A DNA stretch of 64,000 bases from Thioalkalivibrio sulfidiphilus (GTDB lineage Bacteria; Pseudomonadota; Gammaproteobacteria; Ectothiorhodospirales; Ectothiorhodospiraceae): positions 1 to 64,000 of the forward strand of contig NZ_KB898930.1 in assembly GCF_000377945.1 (NCBI RefSeq). The letters are read 5' to 3'. Positions 9,856 through 20,470 of the stretch are shown here, in pieces. Under the pieces are notes generated by a model. It was not told where the DNA came from and made no database searches. It saw nothing but the letters and a program-made list of their open reading frames with translations. The stretch's first letter is position 1, and each line of letters opens with the position of its first letter. Made by a program: the position numbers and the translations under genes.

Positions 9856-11131
9856 CAAGGACAAGGACAAGGACAAGGGCGCAGGCGCCGAGGACAAGGC
9901 CGAGGCCGCCGTCACCGGCAGCGAGTCCGCCACGACCGAATCCTCCAGCGCCAAGCCTGGCGCGTCCCCCGCCGCCGAATCCAGGCCCGGCCGCAAGGGC
10001 GGCGCCAGGAAGGGCGAACCCAAGCCCGAGCGCACCGCCTCCGCTGTAGCCGGCGGCAAGGAAGAACCCACGGTGAGCAAGTCCACCCCCACGCCGGCGA
10101 AACCCGCCGACACACCGGCCCGCGCCGCTTCCCCCGCCCGCGGCCAGTTCGCCGCCCTGCTGATCGCCAGCCTGGCCTTCCTGCTGTCCCTGGGCGTGGG
10201 CGCCGCCCTGTTCTACCTCTGGCAACAGGGCGAAGACGTGCGCACGGACCAGGCCCGCCAGCTGGAACGGCTCTCCGCCGAGCTGCAGGCCCGGGATGAG
10301 CGCCTGGGCCGGCTCGATGCGGGGCTGGGGCGCGAGACCGCCAGCCGCGAGGAATTGTCCGCGCGCATCGACACCCGCCTCGGCACGGTGGAGCAGGGCC
10401 TGACCCGGCTGCAGGATCGCACCACCCGCCAGGAGCGGGGCTGGCAGCTCATGGAGGTCAAGCACCTGCAGCGCATGGCCGCCCATCGCCTGCGCCTGAT
10501 GGACGACCCGGACGGCGCCCTGCGCGCCCTGGCGGCCGCCGACGAGATCCTGGCCGAGCTGGGCGATCCGCGCCTGCTGCCGGTGCGCGAGGCCATCGCC
10601 GCCGAGGTCCAGGCCCTGGAGGACATGGCCCGCCCGGACATCCCCGGCATTGCGCTGCGCCTGGAGCGCCTGGCCTCGGAGCTTCGCCCGATCCCGCTCA
10701 AGGGTCAGGTCCCTCAGGACGTCGGCCTGGGCGCCGAGGACCGGGGCCTGATCGCCGGCGAAGGCGCCGACGCGGAGGCCCCCTGGTGGGTGCAGGCCTA
10801 CAGCGAGATCCGCGCCGCCCTGTCCGAGCACATCTCCATCCGACGCCATGCGGAGCCCATCCGCGGCCTGCCCGATGCCGAGGTGGAACTGTTCCTGCGC
10901 CAGCTCCTGACCCTGCGCCTGGAGGCCGCGCGCATCGCCGTGCTGCGTCGCGACGACGCCGAATTCCAGCGCCATCTGGACGGGGCCACCGCCCTGCTGG
11001 ACGAGCATTTCGACGCCGCGGCAGGGGCCGGCCTGCGGGAGCGCCTGCAGGCCCTCAAAGGGGTGACCCTGCGCCCCGAGCCGCCGGACATCAGCGGCTC
11101 CTTCACCCTGCTGGACGAGCTGGAAGGATAA
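9845..11131 (+). CDS. hemX: HemX-family membrane protein
   Basis: A 428-residue single-pass inner-membrane protein of the HemX family, often annotated as uroporphyrinogen-III C-methyltransferase but without the methyltransferase fold. The first ~95 residues are low-complexity (a DKDKDKDKG run, then Ala/Pro/Lys/Ser rich), followed by one TM helix (~98–122) and a long helical, probably coiled-coil periplasmic part (ARQLERLSAELQARDERLGRL onward). Its role in heme synthesis is not settled. It sits between hemD and hemY in the same operon. Confidence 0.88.
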   Translation: MSNDKDKDKDKGAGAEDKAEAAVTGSESATTESSSAKPGASPAAESRPGRKGGARKGEPKPERTASAVAGGKEEPTVSKSTPTPAKPADTPARAASPARGQFAALLIASLAFLLSLGVGAALFYLWQQGEDVRTDQARQLERLSAELQARDERLGRLDAGLGRETASREELSARIDTRLGTVEQGLTRLQDRTTRQERGWQLMEVKHLQRMAAHRLRLMDDPDGALRALAAADEILAELGDPRLLPVREAIAAEVQALEDMARPDIPGIALRLERLASELRPIPLKGQVPQDVGLGAEDRGLIAGEGADAEAPWWVQAYSEIRAALSEHISIRRHAEPIRGLPDAEVELFLRQLLTLRLEAARIAVLRRDDAEFQRHLDGATALLDEHFDAAAGAGLRERLQALKGVTLRPEPPDISGSFTLLDELEG

Positions 11132-11137
11132 GCCCCC

Positions 11138-12310
11138 ATGCTGCGCCTGCTGTTCCTCCTGCTCATCGCCCTGCTGGTCACCGCCGGGGTGACCCACTTC
11201 TTCCTCACCGAGCCGGGCTACGCCCTGCTGGCCTACGGCAACCTGAGCGTGGAGACCTCCCTGGCGGTCTTCCTGGTGGCGCTGGTGCTGCTGTTCTTCG
11301 GCCTGTACCTGCTGCTGCGCCTGCTCACCCGTCTCTGGGGCCTGCCCGGCGGGGTGCGTGATATGCGCCGACGCCATCAGGCCGAGGCCGCCCGGCGCGG
11401 TCTCAACCAGGGCCTCATCGAGATGGCCGAGGGCCGCTGGGAACGGGCCGAGAAGCTCCTGGTGCGCTCCGCGCGCCGTTCCCAGACCCCGCTGATCCAC
11501 TGGCTGAGCGCCGCCCGCGCCGCCCAGATGCTGGGCGCCTACACCCGCCGGGATCACTACCTGGCCGAGGCCAGCCGCTGCGAGTCCGGCTCCGACGTGG
11601 CTGTGGAGCTGACCCAGGCGGAGCTGCAGATCGCCCACGGCCAGCATGAACAGGCCCTGGCCACCCTCAACCACCTGAACGAGCTGGTGCCCCGGCACCG
11701 CTACCTGCTCAAGCTGCGCGCCCGGCTGCACGAACGACTCAACGACTGTGCCGCCCTGTTCGAGCTGCTGCCGGAACTGCGCCGCGCCAAGGTCCTCCCG
11801 GAGACGGACCTGGCGGACATGGAAAACCGCGCCACCCGGGAACTGCTCGCCAAGGCCGCCGATGCCGACGCCGTGCGCCGCCTCTGGGAGCGGCTGCCTC
11901 GGGATGCCCGCCACCGTCCGCGGCTGGTGGAGGCCCATGCCCGGGCCCTGATCCGCCTCAAGGAGATCAACCAGGCCGAGCACCTGCTGCGCAGCGCGCT
12001 CAAGTCCGGCTGGGACGAGGGCCTGGTGCATCTCTACGGCACCCTGCCGGTGGAAGACCCTGCCCGGGCCCTGGAGACCGCCGAGGGCTGGTCGAAGCAG
12101 CACGGCCGGGACGCCGCCCTGCTGCTGACCCTGGGCCGCCTGGCCCGACGGGCGAAGCTCTGGGGCAAGGCCCGGGCCTACCTGGAGGCCAGCACCGGCC
12201 TGCGCCCGCTTCCTGAGACCTACCGGGAACTGGCGGAACTGCTGGAAGAGATGGGCGAGAACGAGCGTGCCCAGGCCTGCTATCGGGATGGCCTGCGCCT
12301 GGCCGAATAA
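11138..12310 (+). CDS. hemY: HemY-family TPR membrane protein
   Basis: A 390-residue protein with two N-terminal TM helices (~1–22 and ~42–66) in the HemY_N pattern and a C-terminal all-helical TPR-like region (~85–390). It is the proteobacterial HemY (protoheme IX synthesis-associated), not the Bacillus coproporphyrinogen oxidase of the same name. It begins six bases after hemX and is the last gene of the hemCDXY operon; a palindromic repeat follows within five bases of the stop. Confidence 0.9.
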   Translation: MLRLLFLLLIALLVTAGVTHFFLTEPGYALLAYGNLSVETSLAVFLVALVLLFFGLYLLLRLLTRLWGLPGGVRDMRRRHQAEAARRGLNQGLIEMAEGRWERAEKLLVRSARRSQTPLIHWLSAARAAQMLGAYTRRDHYLAEASRCESGSDVAVELTQAELQIAHGQHEQALATLNHLNELVPRHRYLLKLRARLHERLNDCAALFELLPELRRAKVLPETDLADMENRATRELLAKAADADAVRRLWERLPRDARHRPRLVEAHARALIRLKEINQAEHLLRSALKSGWDEGLVHLYGTLPVEDPARALETAEGWSKQHGRDAALLLTLGRLARRAKLWGKARAYLEASTGLRPLPETYRELAELLEEMGENERAQACYRDGLRLAE

Positions 12311-12314
12311 AGGC

Positions 12315-12380
12315 AGTGGCAAGTCTCAAGTGGCAAGGTAGACCGTTAAGGCTTTCCCTTGCCACTTGAGACTAGCCACT
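12315..12380. repeat. Inverted repeat of the 'ccacttgagacttgcc' family
   Basis: Two 24-base arms (12315–12338 and 12357–12380) match as reverse complements with one mismatch. The same word family recurs at 20454–20477 and 23779–23854. The hairpin lies between the convergent hemY and ferredoxin-reductase genes and could act as a transcription barrier. Confidence 0.8.
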
Positions 12381-13401
12381 AGCCACTTCCTTTCTCCCCG
12401 TACTCGAAGGAATCGAAATACAGCTGCTCCTCCGGCAGGCCGGCGGCGGCGAACGCGGCCCGGGCGGCCTGGATCATGGGCGGCGGGCCGCTCATGTAGA
12501 CGTCGAAGCCGGCGAGGTCCGGATACTGGCGCAGCAGGGCCTCGTGCACGAAGCCGGTCTCGCCCGTCCAGGCATCCTCGGCCTGGGGCTCGGAGAGCAC
12601 CGGGGTGTAGCGGAAATTATCGTGGGCCTCGGCCCACTGCCGGGGCAGGGCATCCATGTACAGATCCCGCTTCGCGCGCACACCCCAGAACAGGTGCAGG
12701 GGGCGCGCCACGCCGATCTCGAAGGCGTGTTCCAGGATGGCCTTGAGCGGGCCGAAACCGGTGCCGCCGCCCATCAGCAGGACAGGGCGCTCGGACTCTT
12801 CCCTCAGGAAGAAGCTGCCCAGGGGGCCCTCGATACGCATCAGGGCCTTTTCCTTCATCTCGCCGAACACCTGGTCGGTGAACACGCCGCCGGGCACGTG
12901 GCGCACGTGCAGCACCAGGAACTCGTCCCGGTGCGGGGCGTTGGCCAGGGAGAAGCTGCGCCGGCGGCCGTCCTTGAGCAGCACGTCGATGTACTGTCCC
13001 GCCAGGAACTGCAGGCGCTCGGTGGCCGGCAGCTTGAGCTGCATCTCCATCACGTCGTGGTTCAGCCGGTTGAGCTTCACCACCCGGCAGGGCAGGGTCT
13101 TGATGACGATGTCCCGGGCCGCGCCGATCTCGCGCACCTCGATCTCCAGGTCACTCATGGCGATGGCCTGGCAGAACAGGGCCTTGCCCTCGGCCTCGTC
13201 CTTCTCGCTGAGCGCCGGCGGGCGCTTCGGGCCGTGGTCCACCTCGCCGGACAGCACCCTGCCCAGGCAGGAACCGCAGGCCCCGTTGCGGCAGCCGTAG
13301 GGCAGGGCGAAGCCCTGGCGCAGGGCCGCCTCCAGGATGGTCTCGTCGTCCTCGGCCTCGAACACGTGACCGCTGGGCCGGATGGTGATCTCAAAGCTCA
13401 T
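12379..13401 (-). CDS. Ferredoxin-type flavin reductase (CDP-6-deoxy-3,4-glucoseen reductase family)
   Basis: A 340-residue NAD(P)H-dependent electron-transfer protein with an N-terminal plant-type [2Fe-2S] domain (Cys37, Cys42, Cys45 in GCRNGACGSC and Cys77 in ALFCQ), an FAD domain with RRRSFSLANAP, and an NAD domain with MGGGTGFGPLKAI. It matches the AscD-like reductase group also used in aromatic-ring oxygenases; no 3,6-dideoxyhexose genes are nearby, so the partner is unknown. The start at 13401 is supported by AAGGAA upstream; an extension to 13452 looks unrelated to the fold. Confidence 0.85.
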   Translation of the reverse strand: MSFEITIRPSGHVFEAEDDETILEAALRQGFALPYGCRNGACGSCLGRVLSGEVDHGPKRPPALSEKDEAEGKALFCQAIAMSDLEIEVREIGAARDIVIKTLPCRVVKLNRLNHDVMEMQLKLPATERLQFLAGQYIDVLLKDGRRRSFSLANAPHRDEFLVLHVRHVPGGVFTDQVFGEMKEKALMRIEGPLGSFFLREESERPVLLMGGGTGFGPLKAILEHAFEIGVARPLHLFWGVRAKRDLYMDALPRQWAEAHDNFRYTPVLSEPQAEDAWTGETGFVHEALLRQYPDLAGFDVYMSGPPPMIQAARAAFAAAGLPEEQLYFDSFEYGEKGSG

Positions 13402-13491
13402 GGGGGGGTTCCTTGATGCGCCCGGCCGGGCGGCCGGGGAGTGTAGAATCAAAGCCCGCTATTCTCGCCCATCTGCGCAAGGGGAAAAACC

Positions 13492-14382
13492 TTGGAACCT
13501 GTAGTGATCATCGGCTGTGGCGACGTGGGCCTGCGCGCCGCCCGGCAACTCATGGCCCGCGGCCGCGAGGTCCTGGCAGTGGTGCGCAGCACCGAGCGCG
13601 CCGAGCGCGCCGAGCGCCTGGCGGCCGAGGGTATCCCCGTGCACCGTGCCGACCTGGACATCCCGGAACAGGCGGCCGACATCCCCCTGGCAGGCAGGCC
13701 GGTGATCTACCTGGCCCAGCCCCCGGAGCCGGGCATCAGCGATCCGCGCATGGGCGGCTTCCTCGCCACCTGCGCGGCGCAGCCCCCGGCGCGTATCGTC
13801 TACGTGAGCACCACGGGCGTGTACGGCGACCAGCGGGGCGCCGAGGTCACCGAGGAGACCCCCACGCAACCCCAGACCGACCGGGCCCGCCGGCGCATGG
13901 ATGCCGAGAACCAGCTACGCGCCTTCATGGCCGCGCACGGCACGCCGGTGGTGATCCTGCGGGTGCCGGGCATCTACGGCCCCGGCCGCCTGCCCCTGGA
14001 GCGCATCCGCAACCGCACCCCGGTGGTCTGCCCCGACGAGGCGCCGCCCGGCAACCGCATCCACGCCGAGGACCTGGCCAGCCTGTGCATCGCCGCCCTG
14101 GAGCGGGGCGAACCCGGCGACGTGTTCAACGTGGGCGACGGCCAGCACGCCTCCATGACCGACTTCATCTACACCGTGGCCGACCTGGCGGGCCTTGAAC
14201 GCCCCCCCTGCGTGCCGCTCTCCGAAGCGGACAAACACATCTCCCCGGCCATGATGTCCTTTATCCGCGAATCCAGAATCATCAAGGCGGAAAAGGGCCT
14301 CCAGGCCCTGGGCGTCCAGTTGCGCTACCCCGACATCGAATCCGGCATCCGGGATGCCCTGCGGGAGGAGCCTGACCTGTAG
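13492..14382 (+). CDS. NAD(P)-binding extended-SDR family protein (YeeZ-like)
   Basis: A 296-residue Rossmann-fold protein starting with VVIIGCGDVGLRAARQL, a GxGxxG dinucleotide site, with STTGVYGDQRG (Tyr near residue 105) in the catalytic region and an epimerase-like C-terminus. It resembles YeeZ-type NAD-dependent epimerase/dehydratase proteins, whose substrate is unknown. The start codon is TTG at 13492, with AAGGGG about eight bases upstream; no in-frame ATG or GTG fits better. The stop codon TAG lies inside the first arm of a REP-like repeat (14379–14400). Confidence 0.78.
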   Translation: MEPVVIIGCGDVGLRAARQLMARGREVLAVVRSTERAERAERLAAEGIPVHRADLDIPEQAADIPLAGRPVIYLAQPPEPGISDPRMGGFLATCAAQPPARIVYVSTTGVYGDQRGAEVTEETPTQPQTDRARRRMDAENQLRAFMAAHGTPVVILRVPGIYGPGRLPLERIRNRTPVVCPDEAPPGNRIHAEDLASLCIAALERGEPGDVFNVGDGQHASMTDFIYTVADLAGLERPPCVPLSEADKHISPAMMSFIRESRIIKAEKGLQALGVQLRYPDIESGIRDALREEPDL

Positions 14383-14448
14383 GTCGGCCTTCAGGCCGAC
14401 AACGGCGGTCTCCATACGCATCGGTCGTCGGGCTGAAGCCCGACCCAC
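14379..14448. repeat. REP-like pair 'gtaggtcggnctt/aagnccgacc'
   Basis: Two palindromic units in opposite orientation (14379–14400, 14427–14448). Each is a self-complementary GTCGGNCTTCAGNCCGAC-type hairpin. The same family occurs at 38468–38532, 42517–42583 and 51651–51668. The first unit contains the stop codon of the upstream SDR gene. Confidence 0.82.
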
Positions 14449-14461
14449 GCCGCTGCTTTTT

Positions 14462-14491
14462 CTTGCCTCTAGCAACTTGCCTCTTGTCTCT
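14462..14491. repeat. Short 'cttgcctct' repeats
   Basis: Two copies of CTTGCCTCT (14462–14470 and 14476–14484), the second continuing into a TTGTCTCT tail to 14491. On the other strand this reads agagacaagaggcaag, the word also seen at 26091–26124. Confidence 0.6.
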
Positions 14492-14497
14492 GCCCAC

Positions 14498-14537
14498 AAA
14501 AAAGCCCCGCCCCTCCTTTGAGGGGCGGGGCTTTTTT
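14498..14537. terminator. Bidirectional terminator between SDR gene and DUF4168 gene
   Basis: A perfect 12-bp GC-rich stem (14504–14515 with 14520–14531) has six A residues on its left and six T residues on its right, so it can end transcription from both convergent genes. Confidence 0.92.
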
Positions 14538-14544
14538 GTGCGGC

Positions 14545-14958
14545 TTACATGCGCTCTTCGGCCATCTGCTGGACCCGCTGCATCATGGCCGGGTCGGACT
14601 GCAGGGCCATGGCCACCTGGTTGTACTCCTCCACGTTCAGGCCCTTGTCCTCCACGGCGCTGATCATTTCCTCCTGGGCCTCCTGCTGCATGGCCTGGGC
14701 CTCGGCCTCGTCCTCCACGCCCTGCAGGCGCTCTGAGAAGTCCTGGCGGATCTCCTGCACGGCCACGAAGGCGTCCACGAAGCGGTCCAGGGTCTGGGGG
14801 TCGATCTGCGCACCCTGCTGCTCCATGCCGGCCGGCGGCTGGGCGCCGTAGCTCGGGTCACCCTGCTGGGGCTGGCCCTGGGCATGGGCGGCGGCGGAGA
14901 AACCGAAGGCGGCGGCGAGGGCAATGGCGAGGGGAAGCTTGCGGAATGTCTTGGGCAT
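14545..14958 (-). CDS. Exported DUF4168-type protein
   Basis: A 137-residue secreted protein with a clear Sec signal peptide (MPKTFRKLPLAIALAAAFGFSAAAHA, predicted cleavage after AHA), a Gln/Pro/Gly-rich linker and a helical, Gln/Glu-rich C-terminal domain (TLDRFVDAFVAVQEIRQDF... VAMALQSDPAMMQRV) of the DUF4168 type. The function of this family is unknown. It is monocistronic with its own terminator and is read convergently with the SDR gene. Confidence 0.75.
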   Translation of the reverse strand: MPKTFRKLPLAIALAAAFGFSAAAHAQGQPQQGDPSYGAQPPAGMEQQGAQIDPQTLDRFVDAFVAVQEIRQDFSERLQGVEDEAEAQAMQQEAQEEMISAVEDKGLNVEEYNQVAMALQSDPAMMQRVQQMAEERM

Positions 14959-15141
14959 GGATCCTCCGGATCGTTGCTGTGAATGTTCACCGTATACGTT
15001 GCAGACACCATGCCAGCCCTTTCCCGAGCCACGGCATCCCGTACAACTTCATGTTTATCAATGCTTTCTCGCCCGGGTCTCTGGCGGGCAGCTTGGCCCG
15101 AAAGCCGTGTCATCCTGACACATGGGTCAGCCCGGACCGTG

Positions 15142-16495
<1,354 letters not shown>

Positions 16496-16503
<8 letters not shown>

Positions 16504-17953
16504 GGTCGGCCTCCCGGGGCAGGCTGAGGGTGAAGCGGGCGCCGCCCAGGGGGCTTCGGTCCACGACAAGCATGCCGCCGTGCTCACTCACCGCCCCGAG
16601 GGCCACGGACAGGCCCAGGCCCGTGCCCTCGCCCACCGCCTTGGTGGTGAAAAAGGGCTCGAACAGCCGCGCACGCACCGACGGTTCGATGCCCGGTCCG
16701 TCGTCTTCCACCACCACCCGGGCCTGCCGGTCATCATGGGACCAGGCCACGCGCACCCGGGAACGGGCCGCCTGAACGGCATTGCGCAGCAGGTTGCCCA
16801 GGGCCTGCTCCAGGCGAGGCCGGTCCAGGGGCAGGGGCGGCATCTCGCCGCCGTCCTGCACCTCCACCGCCACCCGGCCGCCCCCCTGGGTCACACGTCG
16901 CGCCTCGGCGCGCACCAGCGCCGGCAGGGATTCCGGGCGCCGATGCAGGGGATTGCGCCGACCGAAGTCCATCAGCTGGCGCACGATGCCACCCATGCGT
17001 GCCACCTCGGCGCGAATCTCGCCCAGGTCGGCCTTGAGGGGGTCGTCGTCCGTCAGCCGGCGCAGGCCGCGTTGCGCCTTGCCATCGATCACCCCCAGGG
17101 GTGAGCCCAGCTCGTGGGCCACGCCGGCGGCCAGCTGGCCGATGGCGGCGAGCTTCTCCGATTCCCGCAGCCGCGCCTCCAGGGCCCGTTGTTCGTCCTG
17201 CTGCCGGGCCAGGGCCGCCTCGGAACGCTCGGTGCTGTCCAGCATGGCGTTCATGGCCTTGGCGAGACCGCGCAGTTCCTGGGGCCCGGCGGGCGTGACC
17301 CGGCAGCGCCGCTCACCGGCGGTCACCCGGGCCATGGCCTTGACCATCTGGTCCACGTGCCGGCCCACGGCGCGCTGGTGGCCCAGCACGACCACACCCA
17401 GGAACAGCAGGGTGAGCCCCGCCAGCAGGGCCAGGGCCTGGCCGCGCAACTGTGCCAGGTCCTCCCGGAAGTCCGCCCCGTGGCGGGTCACCTGGAGCAG
17501 GCCGTTGATGCGCCCGCCGGCATCGGTGAGCGGCAGGAAGAAGGAATACACCGGGCCGCCGGGCTGTTCCTGGTAGAGCCCCTGGCTGCCGCCGATGGTC
17601 AGGTCCCGGGCCTGCTGGCGGATGGCCATGGAGGGGCTGCGCGGACCGCTGGCGGCCACCAGCTCCCCGGCGGCGTCGTAGACATAGGCGCCGTAGACCT
17701 GGTCGATGCGAAAGGCGGAATCCAGGGACTGCTGCACGCTGCCCCGCCTATCCCGTTCCAGGGCATGGCTCAGGGGCAGCTGGATGGCCCGGGCCACCAG
17801 CTCGATGTCCTGCTGCATGCGCGCCTCCAGGCGCGCCTCCACGGCGCGCAGTCCGGAGGCGCCCACCAGCAACATCACCCCCAGCAGGGGCAGTAGCACG
17901 AAGGCGAGCAGGGCGGTGCGAAGACTGACGGGAGAAACGGAAGGCAGACCCAT
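16496..17953 (-). CDS. Membrane sensor histidine kinase partner of the NtrC-type regulator
   Basis: A 485-residue kinase with TM1 (~12–33), a periplasmic sensor segment (~35–168), TM2 (~171–191), HAMP (~192–245), HisKA with GVAHELGSPL (His280) and a HATPase domain (N-box NLLRNAVQAA, then VVEDDGPGIEP and GTGLGLSVA). I prefer the ATG at 17953, which has AGGGGA upstream, over the ATG at 17977. It is the first gene of a two-gene minus-strand operon with the regulator. The ligand is unknown. Confidence 0.9.
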
Positions 17954-18039
17954 GAGAAGCGGTCCCCTGGAATGCATGGGTGTGCCATTTTAGCACACTG
18001 GCATTTTGGGCTTCGAAAGGGGCCTCTGTTGAAAGGCCT

Positions 18040-18119
18040 CAACGCAAAGGCGCAAAGACGCAAAAAAGATCTTCTGATTAAAAGCTTTGCGTTCTTTGCG
18101 TCTTCGCGCCTTTGCGTTG
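18040..18119. repeat. 25-bp inverted repeat 'caacgcaaaggcgcaaagacgcaaa'
   Basis: The arms at 18040–18064 and 18095–18119 pair with one mismatch around a 30-base AT-rich loop. It occupies the gap between the histidine kinase start and the YqaA gene end. Similar 'cgcaaag/gcgaagg' words are seen in the nested palindrome at 21474–21582. Confidence 0.8.
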
Positions 18120-18142
18120 AATGCTTTTTGACCGGACGCCGC

Positions 18143-18601
18143 TCACCCCGCCACCGGGATCAGCCACAGCAGCAGGGCATAACGGGCCGCCTTGCCGATG
18201 GCGATGGCCAGGGCGCTGAGCCAGAAGTTCACCCGCAGCCAGCCGGCGGCCAGGCACAGGGGGTCACCGATGACCGGCAGCCAGGACAGCAGCAACACCG
18301 GCCAGCCGAAGCGGCGCACCCGCTCGAGGGCCTTTTCCTGCTCCGCCCTGACCAGCCGCCGGGCCGGGTAGCGGGTGGCGATCCACCGGCCCAGCCACCA
18401 GTTGGTCAGGCCGCCCAGAGTGTTGCCCAGGGTCGCCACCCACAGCAGGTTCCAGGGATCGAAGCCGCTCAGGCGCGAGGCGGCCAGCACCCCTTCCGAG
18501 GAACCCGGCAGCAGGGTGCTGGAGACGAAGGCGCTGGCGAACAGCACCCACAGGGCGTTGTCCTCGTTCCACCAGTGCTCGGGTCGCCACCAGTCGCCCA
18601 C
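18143..18601 (-). CDS. yqaA: YqaA-family (DedA-like) inner-membrane protein
   Basis: A 152-residue polytopic membrane protein of the small YqaA branch of the DedA/SNARE-associated (VTT) family. Recognisable parts are FVSSTLLPGSSEGVL, TLGNTLGGLTNWWLGRW and the GWPVLLLSWLPVIGDPLCLAAGWLR block containing the family proline/aspartate pattern. DedA-type proteins are linked to lipid scrambling and membrane homeostasis; the exact role of YqaA is unknown. It is the last of three closely spaced minus-strand genes. Confidence 0.85.
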   Translation of the reverse strand: MGDWWRPEHWWNEDNALWVLFASAFVSSTLLPGSSEGVLAASRLSGFDPWNLLWVATLGNTLGGLTNWWLGRWIATRYPARRLVRAEQEKALERVRRFGWPVLLLSWLPVIGDPLCLAAGWLRVNFWLSALAIAIGKAARYALLLWLIPVAG

Positions 18602-18614
18602 CGGGCCGTGCGCC

Positions 18615-18989
18615 TCAGAACCGCCCGCCGTCCAGCATCAGCAGGGTGCAGTCGTGCACCCAGGCGATGCCTGCCCCGTCCAGGGCGTCTTCCAGCTCGG
18701 CGGACTCGGTGCCCGGGTTGAGGATCACCCGCTGTGGCGCCAGGGCCAGGATGGCGTTGATCTCCTGCGCGCTTCTGGCCGGTCCCAGGTACAGGGCCAG
18801 CGTGTGCACCGGCTCGTCCACCTCGTCGAGCCGCTGGCGCACCGGCCAGCCGCCGATCTCCCCGGGACGCGGACCCACCGGGATGACCCGGTGGCCATGG
18901 CGGGTCAGCGCCAGGATGGCCTTGTGGGCGAAGCGTTCCGGCTTGGGGCTCGCCCCCAGCACCAGCACGGTTCGGGACTCGTTGCCCAT
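18615..18989 (-). CDS. CoA-binding domain protein
   Basis: A 124-residue Rossmann-fold protein of the CoA_binding_2 type (TVLVLGASPKPERFAHKAI at the nucleotide-binding start; ALAPQRVILNPGTESAELED toward the end). Such single-domain proteins resemble the N-terminal domain of succinyl-CoA synthetase alpha and have no defined reaction. The start at 18989 has CAGGAG eight bases upstream; the upstream in-frame extension is low-complexity and rejected. It is co-directional with the lipoprotein gene 13 bases upstream. Confidence 0.8.
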   Translation of the reverse strand: MGNESRTVLVLGASPKPERFAHKAILALTRHGHRVIPVGPRPGEIGGWPVRQRLDEVDEPVHTLALYLGPARSAQEINAILALAPQRVILNPGTESAELEDALDGAGIAWVHDCTLLMLDGGRF

Positions 18990-19002
18990 GGAAACTCCTG
19001 GT

Positions 19003-19479
19003 TCAGAAGGGCCAGTCGGCCCGGTCGGGGCGGCGCCAGACGATGTCCACCGCCTGCCAGTCACCACCGCGGGTCTCGCGCAGGGTGAAGTCGAAGCGGT
19101 GCAGGTCGGCGCGCAGCAGGCCGATGTCCTGTTCCGGGAAGGGCCGCCCGGCCATGGCCACGTACACGGTCACCGTGGCCAGGCCCGGTTCGGGGAAACC
19201 GATCTCGCCCACCCGGGTGAACAGGTGCACCGACTGGTGACGCAGGAACAGCACCCGCAGGACGTTCACCAGGTCGCCCTTCTCCCGGCCCTGGGCATCC
19301 CGGTAATCGTCAGCGATCAGATTGCGCAGGGCGGAGAGATCCCGGGCCTCGGCGGCCTCCCGGGCCTCACTGACCAGGGCACGGATGCGCTCCTCCGGCG
19401 GCGGCAACTCCCGGCCGCAGCCGGAGAGGACCAGGGCCAGCAGCAACAACAGGGGCAGAAGCGTGCGTCGGGGATGCAT
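19003..19479 (-). CDS. Putative lipoprotein with NTF2-like C-terminal part
   Basis: A 158-residue protein with a lipoprotein signal (MHPRRTLLPLLLLLALVLSGC, lipobox LSGC, acylated Cys21). The mature part has a helix followed by beta-rich sequence (VNVLRVLFLRHQSVHLF, TVTVYVAMAG, FDFTLRETRGGDWQAVDIVWRRP) suggestive of an NTF2/SnoaL-like fold. I do not recognise a specific function. It is followed closely by the CoA-binding gene, and an alpha/beta-hydrolase lipoprotein lies upstream. Confidence 0.65.
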   Translation of the reverse strand: MHPRRTLLPLLLLLALVLSGCGRELPPPEERIRALVSEAREAAEARDLSALRNLIADDYRDAQGREKGDLVNVLRVLFLRHQSVHLFTRVGEIGFPEPGLATVTVYVAMAGRPFPEQDIGLLRADLHRFDFTLRETRGGDWQAVDIVWRRPDRADWPF

Positions 19480-19498
19480 GGCGGGGAATTGTACGGGA

Positions 19499-20470
19499 TC
19501 AGGCGGGGCAGTGACGGTTCACGGCGTATTCACTTCGCTCGCCATCCAGCCAGGCGAGGATCTCCCCGGCCACGGCCTCCCGGTCCGGGCCGTGCAGCAG
19601 CAAGTACGGCCAGTGGTCGCGGATACGCAGGTCCACCTCGCCGGTGGCGTGACGCCGCACCAGGTGACAGATGGCCTCCTGGCGGATGGTGCGGTCCGGC
19701 TTGCCGTAGAGCACTAGCATGGGCACCCGCACCCGGTCCGCACGCCGGGAGGCGGTCTCCGCCAGCCACACCAGTCCCACATAGGTATCGGTACGGATGC
19801 GACGCAGCACCTTCGGATCGTCCCGGAAACGGGCCACCGCCTCCGGTGCCAGCACGCCGTCGTAGTCCTGGCGGATGGGCACCGTGAGTCCCGGCGCGAG
19901 TCGCTCGGACAGCCACAGCGCCCCGTCCCAGAAGGGCTTGGCGGGGATCCCCTCGCGCACCCCGGGGGCGGCGAGGATCAACCCCGCCACCGCCGGCGCC
20001 TGCCCATCGCCCATCAGCGCCAGGGCCACGGATCCGCCCATGCTCTCGCCCATCAGGTACACGGGCAGGCCCGGTTGTTCACGGTTGATCACCGCGACGA
20101 GATCGCGCACGTCATCGAGCATGGCCTGCTCGCCGGCCCAGTAACCCCGGTGCGGTGCCTCGCCGAAACCCCGCTGGTCCATGGCCACGAGATCTATGCC
20201 GCGCGAAGCGAACCAGGGCCCCAGCTGATCGTAGGCGCCGCGGTAGTCCCGGAAGCTGTGCAGGGCGACGATCACCGCCCGGGGCGTCTCGGCCACGAAG
20301 CGGCTCACCGGCAGCCGCGCACCGTCCCGGGCGATCAGCGCACCGTCCTCGATCACCGGCGTCTTCACCGCCTCACCCGGCGCCACCCGCACCGGCACGC
20401 AGGCGGCGAGCATGACCAGGACCCCCGCCAGCAGGCCCGCTTTCCATCCTTGCCACTTGAGACTTGCCAC
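19499..20470 (-). CDS. Alpha/beta-hydrolase lipoprotein (lysophospholipase-like)
   Basis: A 323-residue serine hydrolase with a lipobox near residue 24 (VLVMLAAC), so probably tethered to a membrane. The core shows ALHSFRDYRGAYDQLGPWFASRG, nucleophile elbow GESMGG and a terminal RDHWPYLLLHGPDRE region, as in monoacylglycerol lipase / lysophospholipase proteins. The start is a GTG at 20470 that lies inside a dispersed repeat (ccacttgagacttgcc family), so the first residues MASLKWQGW are repeat-encoded and the true start is uncertain. No good ribosome site is visible. Confidence 0.78.
   Translation of the reverse strand: MASLKWQGWKAGLLAGVLVMLAACVPVRVAPGEAVKTPVIEDGALIARDGARLPVSRFVAETPRAVIVALHSFRDYRGAYDQLGPWFASRGIDLVAMDQRGFGEAPHRGYWAGEQAMLDDVRDLVAVINREQPGLPVYLMGESMGGSVALALMGDGQAPAVAGLILAAPGVREGIPAKPFWDGALWLSERLAPGLTVPIRQDYDGVLAPEAVARFRDDPKVLRRIRTDTYVGLVWLAETASRRADRVRVPMLVLYGKPDRTIRQEAICHLVRRHATGEVDLRIRDHWPYLLLHGPDREAVAGEILAWLDGERSEYAVNRHCPA

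Noticed and set aside
9755-12322. 855-residue open frame on the minus strand opposite hemD-hemX-hemY
   Set aside because: Low-complexity Gln/Gly/Ala composition and no motif; spans three real genes.
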